Origin: Sitta carolinensis
Lineage: Eukaryota; Chordata; Aves; Passeriformes; Sittidae
DNA: 64,000 nt
NCBI GenBank assembly: GCA_032173965.1
Contig: CM063294.1
Location: 6,990,452-7,054,451 of the forward strand
Direction of reading: 5' to 3'
The translations under genes and the position numbers were made by a program. Every line of letters begins with the position of its first letter. Position 1 is the first letter of the stretch. The notes below the pieces were generated by a model. That model saw only the letters and a list, made by a program, of their open reading frames with translations. It searched no databases and was not told the origin of the DNA. Shown one piece after another: positions 1 through 37,745 of this stretch.

Positions 1-24593
<24,593 letters not shown>

Positions 24594-25545
24594 GAAACAA
24601 AGCCACGCAGGGAAGCAAGAACTGGATTTCTCTTCAAATCGGTTGTACAGCCAAAAGTGGGACTTGGAAAAATTCTATTCAGGACAAAAAGTTATTTTAA
24701 AACACCTTAGTTGCTGGCCCACTCTACGGTCTGTTTTTATAATGTTTTGGTTGTATCTGCTAAACCGTATATGTGTTAAGTTTTGGTATGGACATATCCC
24801 CTTATCAAAATAGGTGGGTTTTTTTAAAGGTAAAGGCAAATTGGATTTTGGAAATCACTTCTGTCTCATTGTCCCTCACTCTTTTTTTGGGTTTTTTCCT
24901 TTTTTTTTTTTTTTTTTAATGGCCATTTGAGTTTAGTGGTACCAATTATAGAGTAGCATTTGAGAAACAAGTTTTAATTTCAACAGCAGTACATGCCATT
25001 CTAGGAAAAGTACATATCCAAGGCATGCATAAACACTTAAAAGAGTGTACTGACTTATCATGCTTATGAAACACATACACTTTACTTTTTAAATGTGTAA
25101 ACTTGAAAACAAGTAGTGCCTATCATCTTTCCAAGATGATGATGGTCAGAGGTTTCCTAATCATATTCAGGTATTTCCTTTTATTTATTGAAAGAACTGA
25201 ACCTTTGACTGATAATATTGGGGTTGGGTGTTTGCACAGAAGCTGAAGCAAGGAGCACTAGTTTGTAATTTAAAGAGAGAGCGTATGCTGACAGTCACAG
25301 TGACTGTGTTTGGGATCAATAGAGCAATGTAGGACAGTATGAAAATGCATCAGCACTGAATGGGTAGATGCTGCTGGGTTGTGTTGAGCAATCTGTCCAA
25401 AGTGCCAAAATTGATTGCCCAAATAGTAATTCTGTAGATGGCTGAAGGAAACCAGTGGTGTCTTGCCTTTCTCTAGGACAGGGAGAGTGAGAGAGCAGTT
25501 ACAAAGTGTGGGGGCAAGGAGACAGGAGGCTGCATGTACATAAAA

Positions 25546-25578
<33 letters not shown>

Positions 25579-25590
25579 TGTATATACACG
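25546..25590 (+). repeat. (TG)n microsatellite grading into TATG/TATA
   Basis: About eleven TG units followed by TATATATGTATGTATATAC, within the probable GABRB2 3' UTR. Alternating purine-pyrimidine sequence of this kind can adopt Z-DNA and is often length-polymorphic. Confidence 0.9.
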
Positions 25591-26081
25591 GTGAGGATGA
25601 ATGTTGTCAGTTGTACACTCCTTAGTCTGAAATAGTCGTGTGGAGTTGTGTGATTTCTTCCAAGTTTTCATCTTTCCAGCATTATGCTTCCTGCTTTTGG
25701 TTAAAGGTTCTGTACCTCTTTTAGCAGTCAGATCTGAGCATCTTTCTGTACCAGAGGTACTGACTGACAGGGTGTTTTCTCAGTATGGATCAGGTATATC
25801 ATTTCACTTTTTGTTTTCCTGAATGCGCCGTTCTAAAGGAAAGAAATTCATAGCAATCACTTCAAGAGTTTAAGTGCACTCTTGAGTGTTTCCTGCTTTA
25901 GGATGATATCTATTGCAAACCTAGAAAATTTCAGATTTTCTTTGGGAAACTTCTTGATTTAAAAGGTTGAGGTCTTTTTCATTCTGTTGAGCTTTATTTT
26001 TACAGTCAAAATAGAATAGGAAAAAAAATAATTTAGACGAAAAATGTTTTGTCACTTATTCCACTGTGGAACGTTTTTTGT

Positions 26082-26087
26082 AATAAA
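26082..26087 (+). terminator. GABRB2: Candidate poly(A) signal AATAAA for GABRB2
   Basis: This is the first AATAAA downstream of the GABRB2 stop codon that I found. It is preceded by a T-rich stretch and followed by AACAGCAGTCACAAGAATTA. A hexamer alone is weak evidence in AT-rich DNA. Confidence 0.3.
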
Positions 26088-26110
26088 AACAGCAGTCACA
26101 AGAATTATAT

Positions 26111-29100
26111 AAAAAGTAAAAATTCTTGATGGCTTTTACTAGATCAGACCCCCAATATTGTTTGACACAATGTTTCAAGAAGCAAAAGCTACATCCGTTG
26201 CATCCATGCTACCTCTGACCCATACACAAATTTTTGAAAGAAACTAGAATATGTGTTTTTTCAGGGTACTAAAAAAAATCTTTAGAATATTTTTTCATAA
26301 AGTATTTTTTTATTTTTTTGTTCTTAATTTAAAAGAGTAATTCTCTTACAAGTTTCTGTGGTTTTATTTTTGTTCCTCCCCCTGCCATTTGACAGTGAAT
26401 AACACTAATAGGAGGAGAATAGTTCTGGGAACTAATAGGCAAATATTCTGCCTTTTTTTTTTTTGACCACTTCCCATGTTTATTTCTGGTTCAAATAAGA
26501 GAGGATAGTTTTGGAGCCTGGGATGGGATTTGCAATACACCCTACCTGCCAGGGAGTTGTGTGCATACACACACTGCCTCCAGGCTCAGACTCTGCAATA
26601 TGTAGAGACAGGTTTTCCTCACGTGATTAACTTTCCAAGTCAAAATTTTGCTCTGTGTTCACATGCTTAATTTGTGACTGCATTTCATGCTCAATGCAAT
26701 AACATTTGTAGATGCACTTGGGATTTCAGCTGATAGGTATGAGTCATGTTGGATTTTTTTTCCCAGTTTTAAGAAATGGAGCATATCAAAATGCAGTATT
26801 TCTCTTCAAAGTCTGTTCTTTAAAAATTATCCTAATATTAATTATCCTAAATGAAACAAGTCTTATAGTATTTCTGTACAAGCTTTTCTTTCATTTCAGA
26901 AATTGCTGACAGCTCCTTTTATTGTTTCACAGAAGAAGAGTGTGACTGCAGGGAGCTCACAGCCTGTCTGTGGTTGATACACATCAACTATAAATCCTTA
27001 CAGGGAACATGTTGACTCTCTGCATTGGTAACTGCTTCAGCTATTACAAAAACCACAGAGATCGAATCCTGGAACTGCACATTCACTTTTCTGAAGCTAC
27101 AGTACAAGCCATATTACTCTCTGATATTGCTATTCAGAGAGTGAAAGAAAATGTTTGGTTTCTGCTCAGGTGTCACTAGGAAAGATAAATTATCTGTGGG
27201 GAAGGAGCACTTTTGCTTTTACTATGTTCTTCTGGCTATTAACGTGATGTATAAAATTAGTGAAAGAGGAAGATTCTACCATTTTGTACTAAGGCTTAAC
27301 ACTGTGATATAAAAAGGTGGGGGTGAGAAAGGCTGGTGAGGCACTATCAAGGAAAGAGCGTTAACTCGAGCCCGAGGTAAGCACTTACTCCTGAGATACT
27401 TGAGTGAAGGTGGGAAATGCCAACATATGTGAGATATGGAGTGTGCTACCCTCCAGGTAAACTAGAATAAATTTGCTTTTACTTTAGAATTGACCGAAAA
27501 TGAATATTCTAGGTATTTTTTATCATGTTAATTGTTGTTGGTTTCAATAAACAAATTAGCAAAGTTAATAATTTAGATAAAACTTGTAATATAATTATAG
27601 TTGCACATTTTATTGTTCTATTAGACATAATAGCCAGCAATTAAGGTGTTTTTCATCTTTGTGAAATTCATGGGGGAATTATGACTATAACATGGCACAG
27701 TTTTAACAAAATCTTTGAGATCAATCTGTAAATATATACTGTACATGACTGCTAGTAAGTATGATACATATTTTCAGAACTGAAAATTCATGCAACATAT
27801 TTCTGTGTTTGCATAAGGAATGTTATGTTTCTATCCTATCGCAGTTCAATGGCTGGGGAGAAAGACTCAAGCAATGACATTGTGACCATTTCTTTTCTCA
27901 TTCCCAGGGGAGGAAAACAGAGTCCTAGATAACAGCATGTGGCAGAGTTCTTCAGAGAGTTCCTACCTTCTAATAAAAAAAGACATAAAATCTGTAAGGT
28001 ACAAAAGCACAATGCATAGAGAAAATGAGTGGTAGTCTTACACCTGGGGAAAATATCCTATTTGTTTCAGAAAAACATGCATTAAAATTAAACCTCAATT
28101 AATTTTCACTATAATTAGTAGACTGTGTTCCAATCCTATAACACAGTGCTGAACATAAGTGAACAGATGTGAAACATTTTCCAGCTGTATGTGCATATGG
28201 ACATACCCCAAATGCCTGTATGGACATATGTGTGTATATATACACGTACTGAGTATATACATATATATGCACACACATTCACATGTTGGTGTGTTAAAGG
28301 AATAAGCTAATAACAGTTTTGTTTCGAACATCAACCGGTGTATGAATATATTTTTGAAAAAAAGAAAAAAAAAAGATTAATGCATTTAGGAAAAAACCAA
28401 ACAACTTACTCTACAGGGTAACTGGGCATTTCTATATCAGCAGATCAATGCTTATGATTCGTCTGGAGTATTGCACCGTTTGACATGATGATAGTACTGT
28501 ACCTCCTTGCATCTGGAATTAGACTAGTCCTCACATTGCTTGCCTATTTCTTCTCTCTCTTTTATAACAGCATTGTCCACTAGTAAGTTTTCAAAACCAA
28601 CAAATTCCTTAGAGAACCAAGAAAAAAAAAAAAAAAAAGGCAAAATAGTAACTATTTCTAGAAAATAATCTAGGGTGGAATGGCCAGGGTACAATACTAT
28701 ATCAGTAGTGATCAAAACATTTTGCTATGTGTACATAGAACATACAATGTGAGCAACCATAACTTAAGCTGAACGTGTGTAAATATTATCAGATTTCTTA
28801 AACATTTTTAACTTCTAATTTGTACTTTATGGTAAGGCAAAAAGCTAATTCTACTTATGGTTTAGGTTAATGTGTCCTAAAATTATGTAAATAATTAAAT
28901 AAGCTGTAAATGAGCAGTCAATAGATAACAGTATTTGTTTAGTGAGTTTTTTTTTACTGAGTACAATAATTGCAGTGCTCTAGCAGAGTAATTTAAACAC
29001 CCTTTTGCATAAACAGATTTGGACTCCAGATAACAAATAGTACAGGAAGTGCTGTAGTGTAAAACAGCCACCATGGCAATGTTCCTGCTGGCACAGCTGA

Positions 29101-32100
29101 TCCTTTTGTATGGGTAAAACGTTCGGGCCACACACTCAGTGCTCAGAGCAGCCAAAACAAACAGGGGCTGGTTTTCACTTACACCGAGGCACCTTTGTGT
29201 TGCTCCAGGCAGTGGAGAGGTGAAGGTGTCCAGGGAAAGTGAGAATTCAGCTGTCGGCGATTTCATTACAGAAGCCTGCATATTGCATCTGTCTGATTCT
29301 GAAATCTGTCTCTTACGGTATTTAATAGTAAGCTTATATTTTTCTTTAAAAAAATAAAAAAATAGGATGTTTGACTGTCATTAGATAGCATAGTCCCCAA
29401 AGCCAAAGAATCTTCACTCTAGAAATTGTTTAAAAGGGAAATCTATAAAGTCACTGCTTAACACCAAAGGTAAAGCTTAGTAAAATGCACTAGGAACTTT
29501 GTCTAAATTTTTAAGAAGCAAATGGAATGTTGTTGATCAAAAAGACTGCCCTACTCTACTTTGTAAAAATGCTAATAATTTAAATATCCATTATATAAAA
29601 TTGAAATAGATCATCTCTACAAGAATATGCAACACTAGCATTTCATAAATATAAAATTATTTTCTTTGTAAGTGCTTTGACAAAAAAAATGAAACTTAAA
29701 TGATGAAAAATCTCACCTCTACTTTCATACTAAGGGTTGTATTTTTTTAATGTTTTTCAGACATGAGGTCATCTATTCAAATTTGATAGCATTTTGTATG
29801 TTTTCACTGTTCCTGTCATTCGGCAGATATTCACCAGGCTGTATGGTTCATGGTCTGTCCTGTTACTTTCAGTTGAAGACAAAAAGAGCATTTGAAACAT
29901 GATTAATTCTGACAAACTGCCTATGATTTGACTTCTATCACGTTTTTATTGGCATGGGTGTTTAAATGGTTCTGTTAGTACTGTCTTTGCACAGTTCTGA
30001 GTTATCTTTTATTAGTACTATTTATTTCATAATGTAGTAATCATCAGCCTTACTAATGACCTTGTAGCCTTTCTTATATGCACATAATGCACATTTTCCA
30101 ATGGCTAGAAAATGCAAAATACTAGTGGATATCATTGCATCAGATCTTCATGTCTTTCTCAAAAGGACTGCTAACCTCTGGGATATATGAGGTAGTAAAA
30201 TGATGATTGTAAATGAGTAGCACATAAGAGATATTTTCTTGAATTTAAAATTATTGCAGCCAGTTTCAGCATGTAAATATATAATAATGTTGGCTAGTGT
30301 GTAATTCTTGAATTTAAAAATATAAATAAAGAAAACCTAAAATATGTACATGTAGTTGTGTTATGTTGGGCAGGCTCTTTTCTCAAAGCTGAAGATTTCA
30401 GTTCTCATCTGAAGTGAATAACTCTGAGTTTGGGTCAGAAAGGGACTCAGAATTTGGGTGTAGAGGCCCTGAAACGTAGGTGTAGGATGGGAAGGGGGAA
30501 CCATAAGGTGTTAATTTGCCTTGTGCAGCCTTTGGGGGACTTGAGTGTCTGGGGAGTGCAAAAAGCAATGTACAGTGAGAAGCCTGGTGCTGGTCAGTAA
30601 GGAAATGCTGAGAGGAGGGGCAGCAGCTGAAAAATCTTGGCAGTTCAGTAGCACCTCCTCAGAGCCAGCTCTCATGAGTCTGTTACTGATGGTGAGTTGC
30701 TGGTGTCCCCCTCAGAGGAATATGGAAGGGTATGTTTGCAGGGGCATGGTATCTCCTTTTACAGTAAATAGTCTTAAATCTGAACATGTGGACTTCAGAT
30801 ATGGAAGTCCCAAGTTTCATTCCTTCCTACTCAGGCTCTAACAGGAGAGATTCTGGATGACAAATTATTGTCCCTTCCAGGATGGTGGATTTAATTTTTC
30901 CTGTTGGAGTGGTTCCGTTGAAGATCAATTCAAGATGAGCAGAGGAGGGGGCAGTCAGGCATGGTCATGAGAGGCTCTGACTGCTTTGGACAGGGCTGTA
31001 GCAGGGACTGGAAGCTGGGCCTCTCATTGTGCTCCAAAGAAGTAAAATATCCAGATACAGGTCTGGTTTTGCTGCTTCTTTCTGTCTTAGTGGAATCTTG
31101 AGCCTTAAATATACTTCAGACTTACACTTTTTTACTGGCTGTGCTGAGTGAACTGCTAGTGTCTTGAGTTTTCCTTGCTTGCTGTCACAGCTCTAATAAA
31201 AGGAAATCCATAGCTGTGTTTCCAAAGCCCAAGGATTCCTGCATGGGGGATATTCCAGGGTGTTTATGGGGAGCTTTAGCTGCACATGCCTGCAGTTGAT
31301 TCTTTGGCGGATCCTCCCAGGGAGAGCAGATGGAGCACCAGAAAAGGGAACAAATGGCCATCAGACAAAAGGCTGCCAAAGGCTAAAACTGCCAAATTCT
31401 CATTTTTGTCTGGAAATGCAGACAGCAGTTGGTAACTCCTTTTGAAGTTGTCCACCTGGCTGTTCTCTGCACCAGCCCCACCAGAGCACTGCTTTAATGA
31501 TTGATCTGTTCTGTCTCTCTTTTCTGTGGATAAAGGGCACCAGTTCTGCAGAGAAGGAGCAGAGGTTGAAGATGGGAAGGCTCGAGTCTTACAGATGGTA
31601 CTGAGGTGAGGAGATGCTGGGTGCAGGATGCTGACTCTGTCAGGAGACAGAACATGAGAATTAAAATATTCCAGACTGTTAAGGAAAGCTCAAATATGAC
31701 TTTCTTCCTTCACTGTTTAAAATACATCTTCCTCTGCAGCTTCTGAAAAGGAGAGCAAAGTTCTGAAAAACGACTGAAATGTCAACACAGTTGCTTTGTT
31801 ACAGCTCTGTGATATACTGTTGCCCCTTATTTTCAAGATCATTACAAGCTAGGAAGCAAAGTATTTCAGCTTTGACTGGTTCATGATTTCAGAGACTAAA
31901 AATATTTATATCAATTGGTGAGTATTGTTACCAAATCAAAAATGTCTATCTGCTATTTCACTTGTCTGTGTTCATAAGTGCATTTGATGTTATCACATCC
32001 TAACAGAAGTCATATCAAATCAAGTGGTACAAAAATAAGGCTAGTACTACAGGGTATTTGACTAATTTATTTCCTTTATTCTGAGTTTAACACTTCATGG

Positions 32101-35080
32101 CATGTGTAACATGGCCTCTCCTTCATTCAATTAACTGGATTGCAAATTAGAAACCTTAATAGCAACTTCTTATGGATAAATTGTACTGTTGAATATATCT
32201 TGATAATCTAAAATTAACAAAACATGAGAGAAATTATCTAACACCACCATTCTTAATTTATAAAAGGAAGATGAGTATTTTAAAGAATGAAATTCTGCAT
32301 CTGTCAAATACTGAACAGCTGTGAAACAGTAAAATAATGGGAACTGGCATTTAACACATTGTAACTGCTGCATGTGAGTAAATGTTATAAATATATTATA
32401 ACTACATAGCAAGTACGTTACTAACATAAATTCCATGGTTATCAAAATTAATGACCAGCATGACTTTATTAATCCATAATGCTTGTTATTCTTGAGGGAT
32501 ATCTGAATGACTCATGTATTATGGTTTTCATATTAGTCTAATCAAGGGATAAATTAAAAAAAAATAAAAAAAAATATATGGTTATGTCAAGAAATAACAT
32601 GGGTTGGCTATTCAGGTGATGCAAATTGCTTATATAAAAAGAGATGTGCTTCCCTTGGCTGAGACTCTGAGCCAGGTTTTCTGGGGAGAGGGTGCTTGTT
32701 TCAATGTTAGGGCAGAACTTTTGAATACATCTTATTCTTGGAACGAAAGTATTTTTTTTCTCTCTTTCTGACAGATTGTCAGAGCTGACATACTGCATTC
32801 ATTTTGGCACTCTAATGGCTAAGGGCACGCTTCCAGCTGAGACCACTTTTTTAAAATTTTCTCTTTTTTGGAAAAAAATAAAGCCACAGAAACAAAGCTT
32901 GCTTAAGTTCCCTTACAAACACTTTACAAACTCAATCATGTAAACTGCCTGTTTTCAGTTTTGTTGCTGTTTTGTTTTCAGATGGGACTTGAGCAGAGCT
33001 CTGTGTGTAACTGAGGGGATTTATGGTGACACGAGCTCACATTTCCCAGCATGGCTGATTCCTCTGAAGCCTGCTGCTTTCTAAGCCCACTGACACTGGA
33101 CTGTGACCTTTGAGGTCTCCCTGATAAACACTCCCAAAGATCATTTCTGAAGAGTCTGACTGATCATGTCAGTCTTTCATCTTCAACCCTTTGTTGAAAT
33201 TTCATGGCATTGATGCTTATGAAGATGCTGTGAAGAGACATCCCAGGCCAGCACAGGAGTGCAATGTCATGCAGGAGACAGGAATAAGTCCTGTCTTATG
33301 CTCTTTGACAGTAGCAAAAAGGGCAGGATGTGCAGTGATAAACCCACAGCACAAAAGCTAATGTGGTCATGGCAGGGTCAGTGCACTTCCATTACCGAGG
33401 GTGATATTTCCACCTCCATGTCATGCAAAGAAATTGTTTCTTCAGGTGAGAAGACATTGACAGGGGAAAGAATGTGGATAATAAACAGATCAAAACCTAC
33501 ATGTCAGGACAGCAAGATTTATCTGCAAGATTTGCAGACAAATTGGATTGGTTTTGATGTCCTTCTGTGTTTTAGGTTATAAAAAATCTTGTTTTTTATT
33601 GCCGCTGTTGTTAGTCATCATTCAAAAGATATCTGAATTGAAAATATGTGCCAAACAGACAGGAAAAAAATTGCTGGACAGAAAAAGGAGGAAAGATAAA
33701 CAAAACCAAACAAAAAACCCAGTACCAAAAGAAAAACAAAAACCCTGTATGGTCAAATCCAGCAAATTCCTTCCCATTCTCTCAAGCAGCCATGAAGTGC
33801 AACATGCATCACCTAATTTATTTTCTTAATTTTTCTCCCACTCATAACATCATTTAAAATTAGAATGTTTTAAGACTGTAGGAAGGATAAACTTTTTCTT
33901 TCTCCTTCCCCAACCTTAATTTAATGGGCTTTTTTTCTTAGACAAGTTTGGAAATTTAGCCTGATGACTTTGGCTAATTCCAGTAAAAAATGCAAGCCTA
34001 AATTGGTTTTGGAAGGGTCTCTAGATCTCTTCAAGAAAAGTTAAGCATTATTTATTTGCCTTCATTACTACCCAAAGCAATGCAATTACTGAAAAGGTTT
34101 GACATTCAAACTAGTTAAGGATATGAGAAAGGCATGGGGGAAGCTTTCTACGAGGTCCAGACAAAAGGAAGAAACATAAAAGGTTGTTTCCTTACTCATT
34201 CTGCAAGATTTTAATGTAAATACTACCTGCTCCTCTGGCATAACATGTTTCCCTGTCTTTTAACTGCACACCAGCCATCCATCACCTGGGTTTTCCCATT
34301 TCAGTTTGCTTATAGGAAAGGGATATGAGATAACACCTCCTGGTGTTCATGGAAGTACATCCAGCATCCATATCCTTACATTCTCCCTAGATGTGTATTT
34401 TACATTTGACAATATTTGAAAGCAAATACCAAATCCTGCTCCCCTAACTCTGTCCAATGGATTTCTGAAGGTGTTAAGCACCTATTTCTGTTTACTGTGT
34501 GCACCCTGAGAAATATTTGAGCAGTTGTATCAGTGGAGGAAGGGGGAAGAACTTTCTCTTTTAAAATCTGAGATAACAAAACAAATCTCTTGCCCTGTAA
34601 ATGAAAATGCTTTGCCTAGATTTTGCAAGCAGTCATGCATATTGTTGAAATAGAAACTACAGTTTATGCAAAAACTGTACACTGCTGAGAAGAGAGTTTG
34701 CTTTGCTCATTTCTGCAAAAATTAAAGTGACTTATTTAATTCTAATGAAATAAAATGATATGGACATTGGAAAATAAAAAAAGTCAAACTGTAATGTCCC
34801 TGAACCATTCTTCAGCAGAGGCAAAATGCCTGAGTTTGAGAGCCAGCTCTGAAAGAGGATGACAATTGTGTGCAAGCACTGACACTTCGCTATGCGGAAT
34901 TAAATTAAGATTAACATCGCTTTGGCATATTGTGAATTTGGAAAGAAGTTCTGGGATTTCCAAAAACATTTGTTTGATAGACACAGTAAGCCTGCTACCA
35001 CATTGGGAGTTGCCTCAGGTTTGCATCCCGTGTGGCATCCTCTTTCTTCCCTCCTAGACACTTTACCTCCACTATTGTTG
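26111..35080. other. Intergenic AT-rich DNA downstream of GABRB2
   Basis: I see no exon set, RNA gene or clear repeat family here. There are short low-complexity pieces: T runs at 26280-26320, an alternating TG/TA stretch at about 28217-28283 and an A run at 28622-28638. A moderately GC-richer block lies at about 30400-31700 and has only short frames. The open frame at 33259-33582 has no convincing splice context or recognisable protein. Confidence 0.65.
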
Positions 35081-35089
35081 AATTAGATG

Positions 35090-35750
35090 TTCTCTATCAC
35101 ACTAATAGTATTGTTATACCTGTGCCTTAATTATATCATTAATTGGTAACTGCAAAGTATTATGTAACAAGAGCCCTTTGTTACTGTTATTTTGAAGGAA
35201 CAAGTGTCAGAATGGGAGAATGTTAAGTGAAACTCTCATCGTGTTAATATCTTTAATAATTTCCCATGTCATCAAAGGTTTTTAAGAAATTATGATATAG
35301 AAATGAAGTTTCCAGGCCTCGAAAAGCAAGAGGTTAACCTAAATTTTCATTAATTACAAGGTGTGCAGATGACTGCACTGAATGAATATGCTAAATATGT
35401 TCTTATGTTCTGGAAAAGAGCATCTTTAATCTGCTTATCATTTCCCACACTCTGTGCAGGCTGTTAGGTATGAGTCCCTGGTAGCCATGAATAGGGCAAA
35501 TAGACACCCACAGTCTGTCTACCTGCAAGGACCCTGTGAAATAACGAAGAAACAGATACATCACAAATAAAGAGTGCCTTTGTAGACAGCTGGGGCCTAA
35601 TTAATTTGCAGCACAGCTGAGGAAGGCAGAGCCCCTGGCCCTGCAGGTATCACTGGATTTTGTTACTGCACCAATTATGATAAAGCATTGCCAGCACAAA
35701 CAGCAGAAAGGCATTTGCTGTGCACTTGGAGAAAAGGGTTGCTAGTGATT
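35090..35750. promoter_or_regulatory. Possible conserved non-coding element(s)
   Basis: Two sub-blocks stand out from the low-complexity surroundings. At about 35095-35470 there are clustered ATTAAT/TAATTA-type homeodomain core sites. At about 35580-35720 CAGCTG E-boxes flank GGGGCCTAATTAATTTGCAG. The base composition is mixed and there are no repeats or ORFs. This is only a visual impression of CNE-like sequence; comparison among birds and mammals is needed. Confidence 0.2.
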
Positions 35751-37017
35751 AGTGTGCTGGAAAAGTGTATTGTGAACCTTCTTTATTTTAAGTTCTTACT
35801 CTAGACAAACATGAGATTTTCTGTTTTGATTTTTTCCTTTCTAGTGACCAATAAACTGACCTCCCCACTGTTCCTGTGTGAGCCCAGATAAGTGAGATCT
35901 TCAACATGATGTTCCTACAAGACAAGTAGACCAACATTCCTTATTGCATTGGAACCAGTTCCATTTCTGACTGCTATGGTTCATTATGGTTAGTCCATTA
36001 TAAATTACATGGTGTCTCCAGGGACCTGTTCTATACTTGAAATATCACAAGACAGCTGTCATGCATAATGCTGCAGAGAGCTGCTAAATTTATATCCACT
36101 AAAAATGTGCTTTACGTTGCAGAGTGACCCAGTTTAACTTTGATGCATAGATGGGTTGGTTTTCCTCTTCTTTTAAGTATTATCTGTTATCTTCTGTTTA
36201 TCCACAGACTTAACTTGCTTAGAAAAGGCCTTAGAAAATCTGTTATTTGTGCTTGGTGTATTGTGCGATTATCATTATTTTATAAAACTTGGACATACTT
36301 CCAAATTCCCCTAGAGACAAAGCAGGCAAAGGGCAATTTTTTCTGCCAGGCCATGTAAATTCTATCAGACTACATAGACAACAGTGGCAGATTGGCTCCT
36401 GGAGATTATGGTTTCCTCTGCTCCTAAGCAGTTTGCACAGCAAATAGACAGAAAAGACTGTAAAGCACAAGTTATCCTAACATACAGATAATGGCAATTT
36501 ACTTGTATAGTTTTCAAATGTGCCCCATGAGAAAATTTTAAAAGCTTTTTGCCTTTTTTTGTTAATGAAATAAGAATCCTTCAAATTCCACCCTGTTTTT
36601 AACATTTTAAAAAACAAACATAAGTCTTTGATTCCATGTTAAATTGTCACCCTCTAAGAGGGGAGAAAGGGAGCAGACTTCCACTTAAATGCCTTCAGGA
36701 CATTATGTACTATAAATTACTATCCACAAGAGGTACGTTCACAGGAATTCTTCATAAAGCTTACTTATAATAAAAAAAATAACATAATTATGCTATTAAT
36801 TGATATGGCTTCTTGACAGGGTTAAATAGCTGATAATATATTCCACTCCATAGAAATTTATAATTGAACATATGGAAGAAAAGAGGCAGGAAAGTTTGAA
36901 AATTTTCTGGTTTGAATTTTTTCTAAAGCATCTTAAGATGGTCAAAAATGGTCACTAACAATTTTATTCCTTTCAGGCCAAAAATATCTCCTTGGTCCTA
37001 AGTGATTGCACACAAGC

Positions 37018-37080
37018 TAAGAAGTTGGACTAGATGATTGCTGTAGGTCCTTTCTAACTGAACTATTCCATTCTGTTCAA
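37018..37080 (+). mobile_element. CR1-like 3' tail remnant
   Basis: The phrase GAAGTTGGACTAGATGATTG followed by TAGGTCCTTTCTAACTGAAC and TATTCCATTCTG matches the widespread terminal sequence of CR1 LINEs. Only about 60 bases are recognisable. Confidence 0.65.
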
Positions 37081-37211
37081 TTAAATTCATTTTTGTCCTG
37101 AGAAAATGGCATGGCATCCACTGGTCCTGAAAACCATGGAATGGATGTACTGTGATAATGAACTCTTCTGGGCCATAAACTCCATTTCCACTCTTGGACA
37201 GTGTCTTACAG

Positions 37212-37745
37212 TGTAAGATGTAACCAAAAGTGTGAATTCTATTCATCTTCCTAAGCTGGTAAAACAGATGGGGCCGTGTTCCTTATCTCTCCCTGACTCA
37301 TCCCTGGTCACTCCCTCTGAAGGGGCCATCTGCACTAACAGTGTCCCTGCACGGCTGATAAAATCACAGCATCCCGTTGGGAGGTGCTCCACCCAGGGGG
37401 AGGAGCCAAGAATTCCTACCTGGATTTAATCTGAGGTTTGGAACACCACGGGCAGCCTTTTCCACTGGATTGTCAGAGGACAAGGGCTTAATAACCACCA
37501 CTGGACCTTGAGAGGAAAACCAGACCCTTCCACGGGCTCAGAGCTTCAACAGAGCCACATCTGTCCCTTCAACAGGACTGCAGCCACCGTGTAATCACAC
37601 TGCTAGCACCCCTGACCCACAGGCTCTTGGCTTGCATCCTGACTCTGTCAGGTTAAGCCAGTGTTATCTGACTTTATTTTATTTTTCCTACTAAACTGTA
37701 GTTCTGACTTGGAATCACCCACTGGTTTGCTTTCCAGCTAGTACA
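37212..37745 (+). mobile_element. Endogenous retrovirus LTR (passerine-type), apparently solo
   Basis: This block matches an LTR I recognise as common in songbird genomes. It has TGTGAATTCTATTC near the start, then CCACCCAGGGGGAGGAGCCA, TTTGGAACACCACGGGCAGC, GGACAAGGGCTTAATAACCA, CCAGACCCTTCCACGGGCTC, and the end TTGGAATCACCCACTGGTTT followed by CTTTCCAGCTAGTACA. No internal gag/pol/env region is adjacent, so it looks like a solo LTR. The start may be 37212 or 37231, and I see no clear target-site duplication. The A-rich signal near the 3' end (ACTAAACTGT) is a degraded form of the usual AATAAA. Confidence 0.75.

Larger units (their letters stand above)
24594..26110 (+). other. GABRB2: Probable GABRB2 3' untranslated region
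   Basis: After the TAA stop there is no further coding signal. The first canonical AATAAA I see on this strand is at 26082-26087, about 1.5 kb downstream, which would put transcript cleavage near 26.1 kb. Further AATAAA hexamers occur at 27466 and about 27545, so longer 3' UTRs are possible. The region holds a T-rich run at about 24880-24918 and a TG dinucleotide repeat at 25546-25568. The end point is inferred; it needs a transcript or poly(A)-site read. Confidence 0.4.

Noticed and set aside
33259..33582. 107-codon + strand frame in intergenic DNA
   Set aside because: No acceptor at its start, no recognisable protein, and the length is expected by chance.
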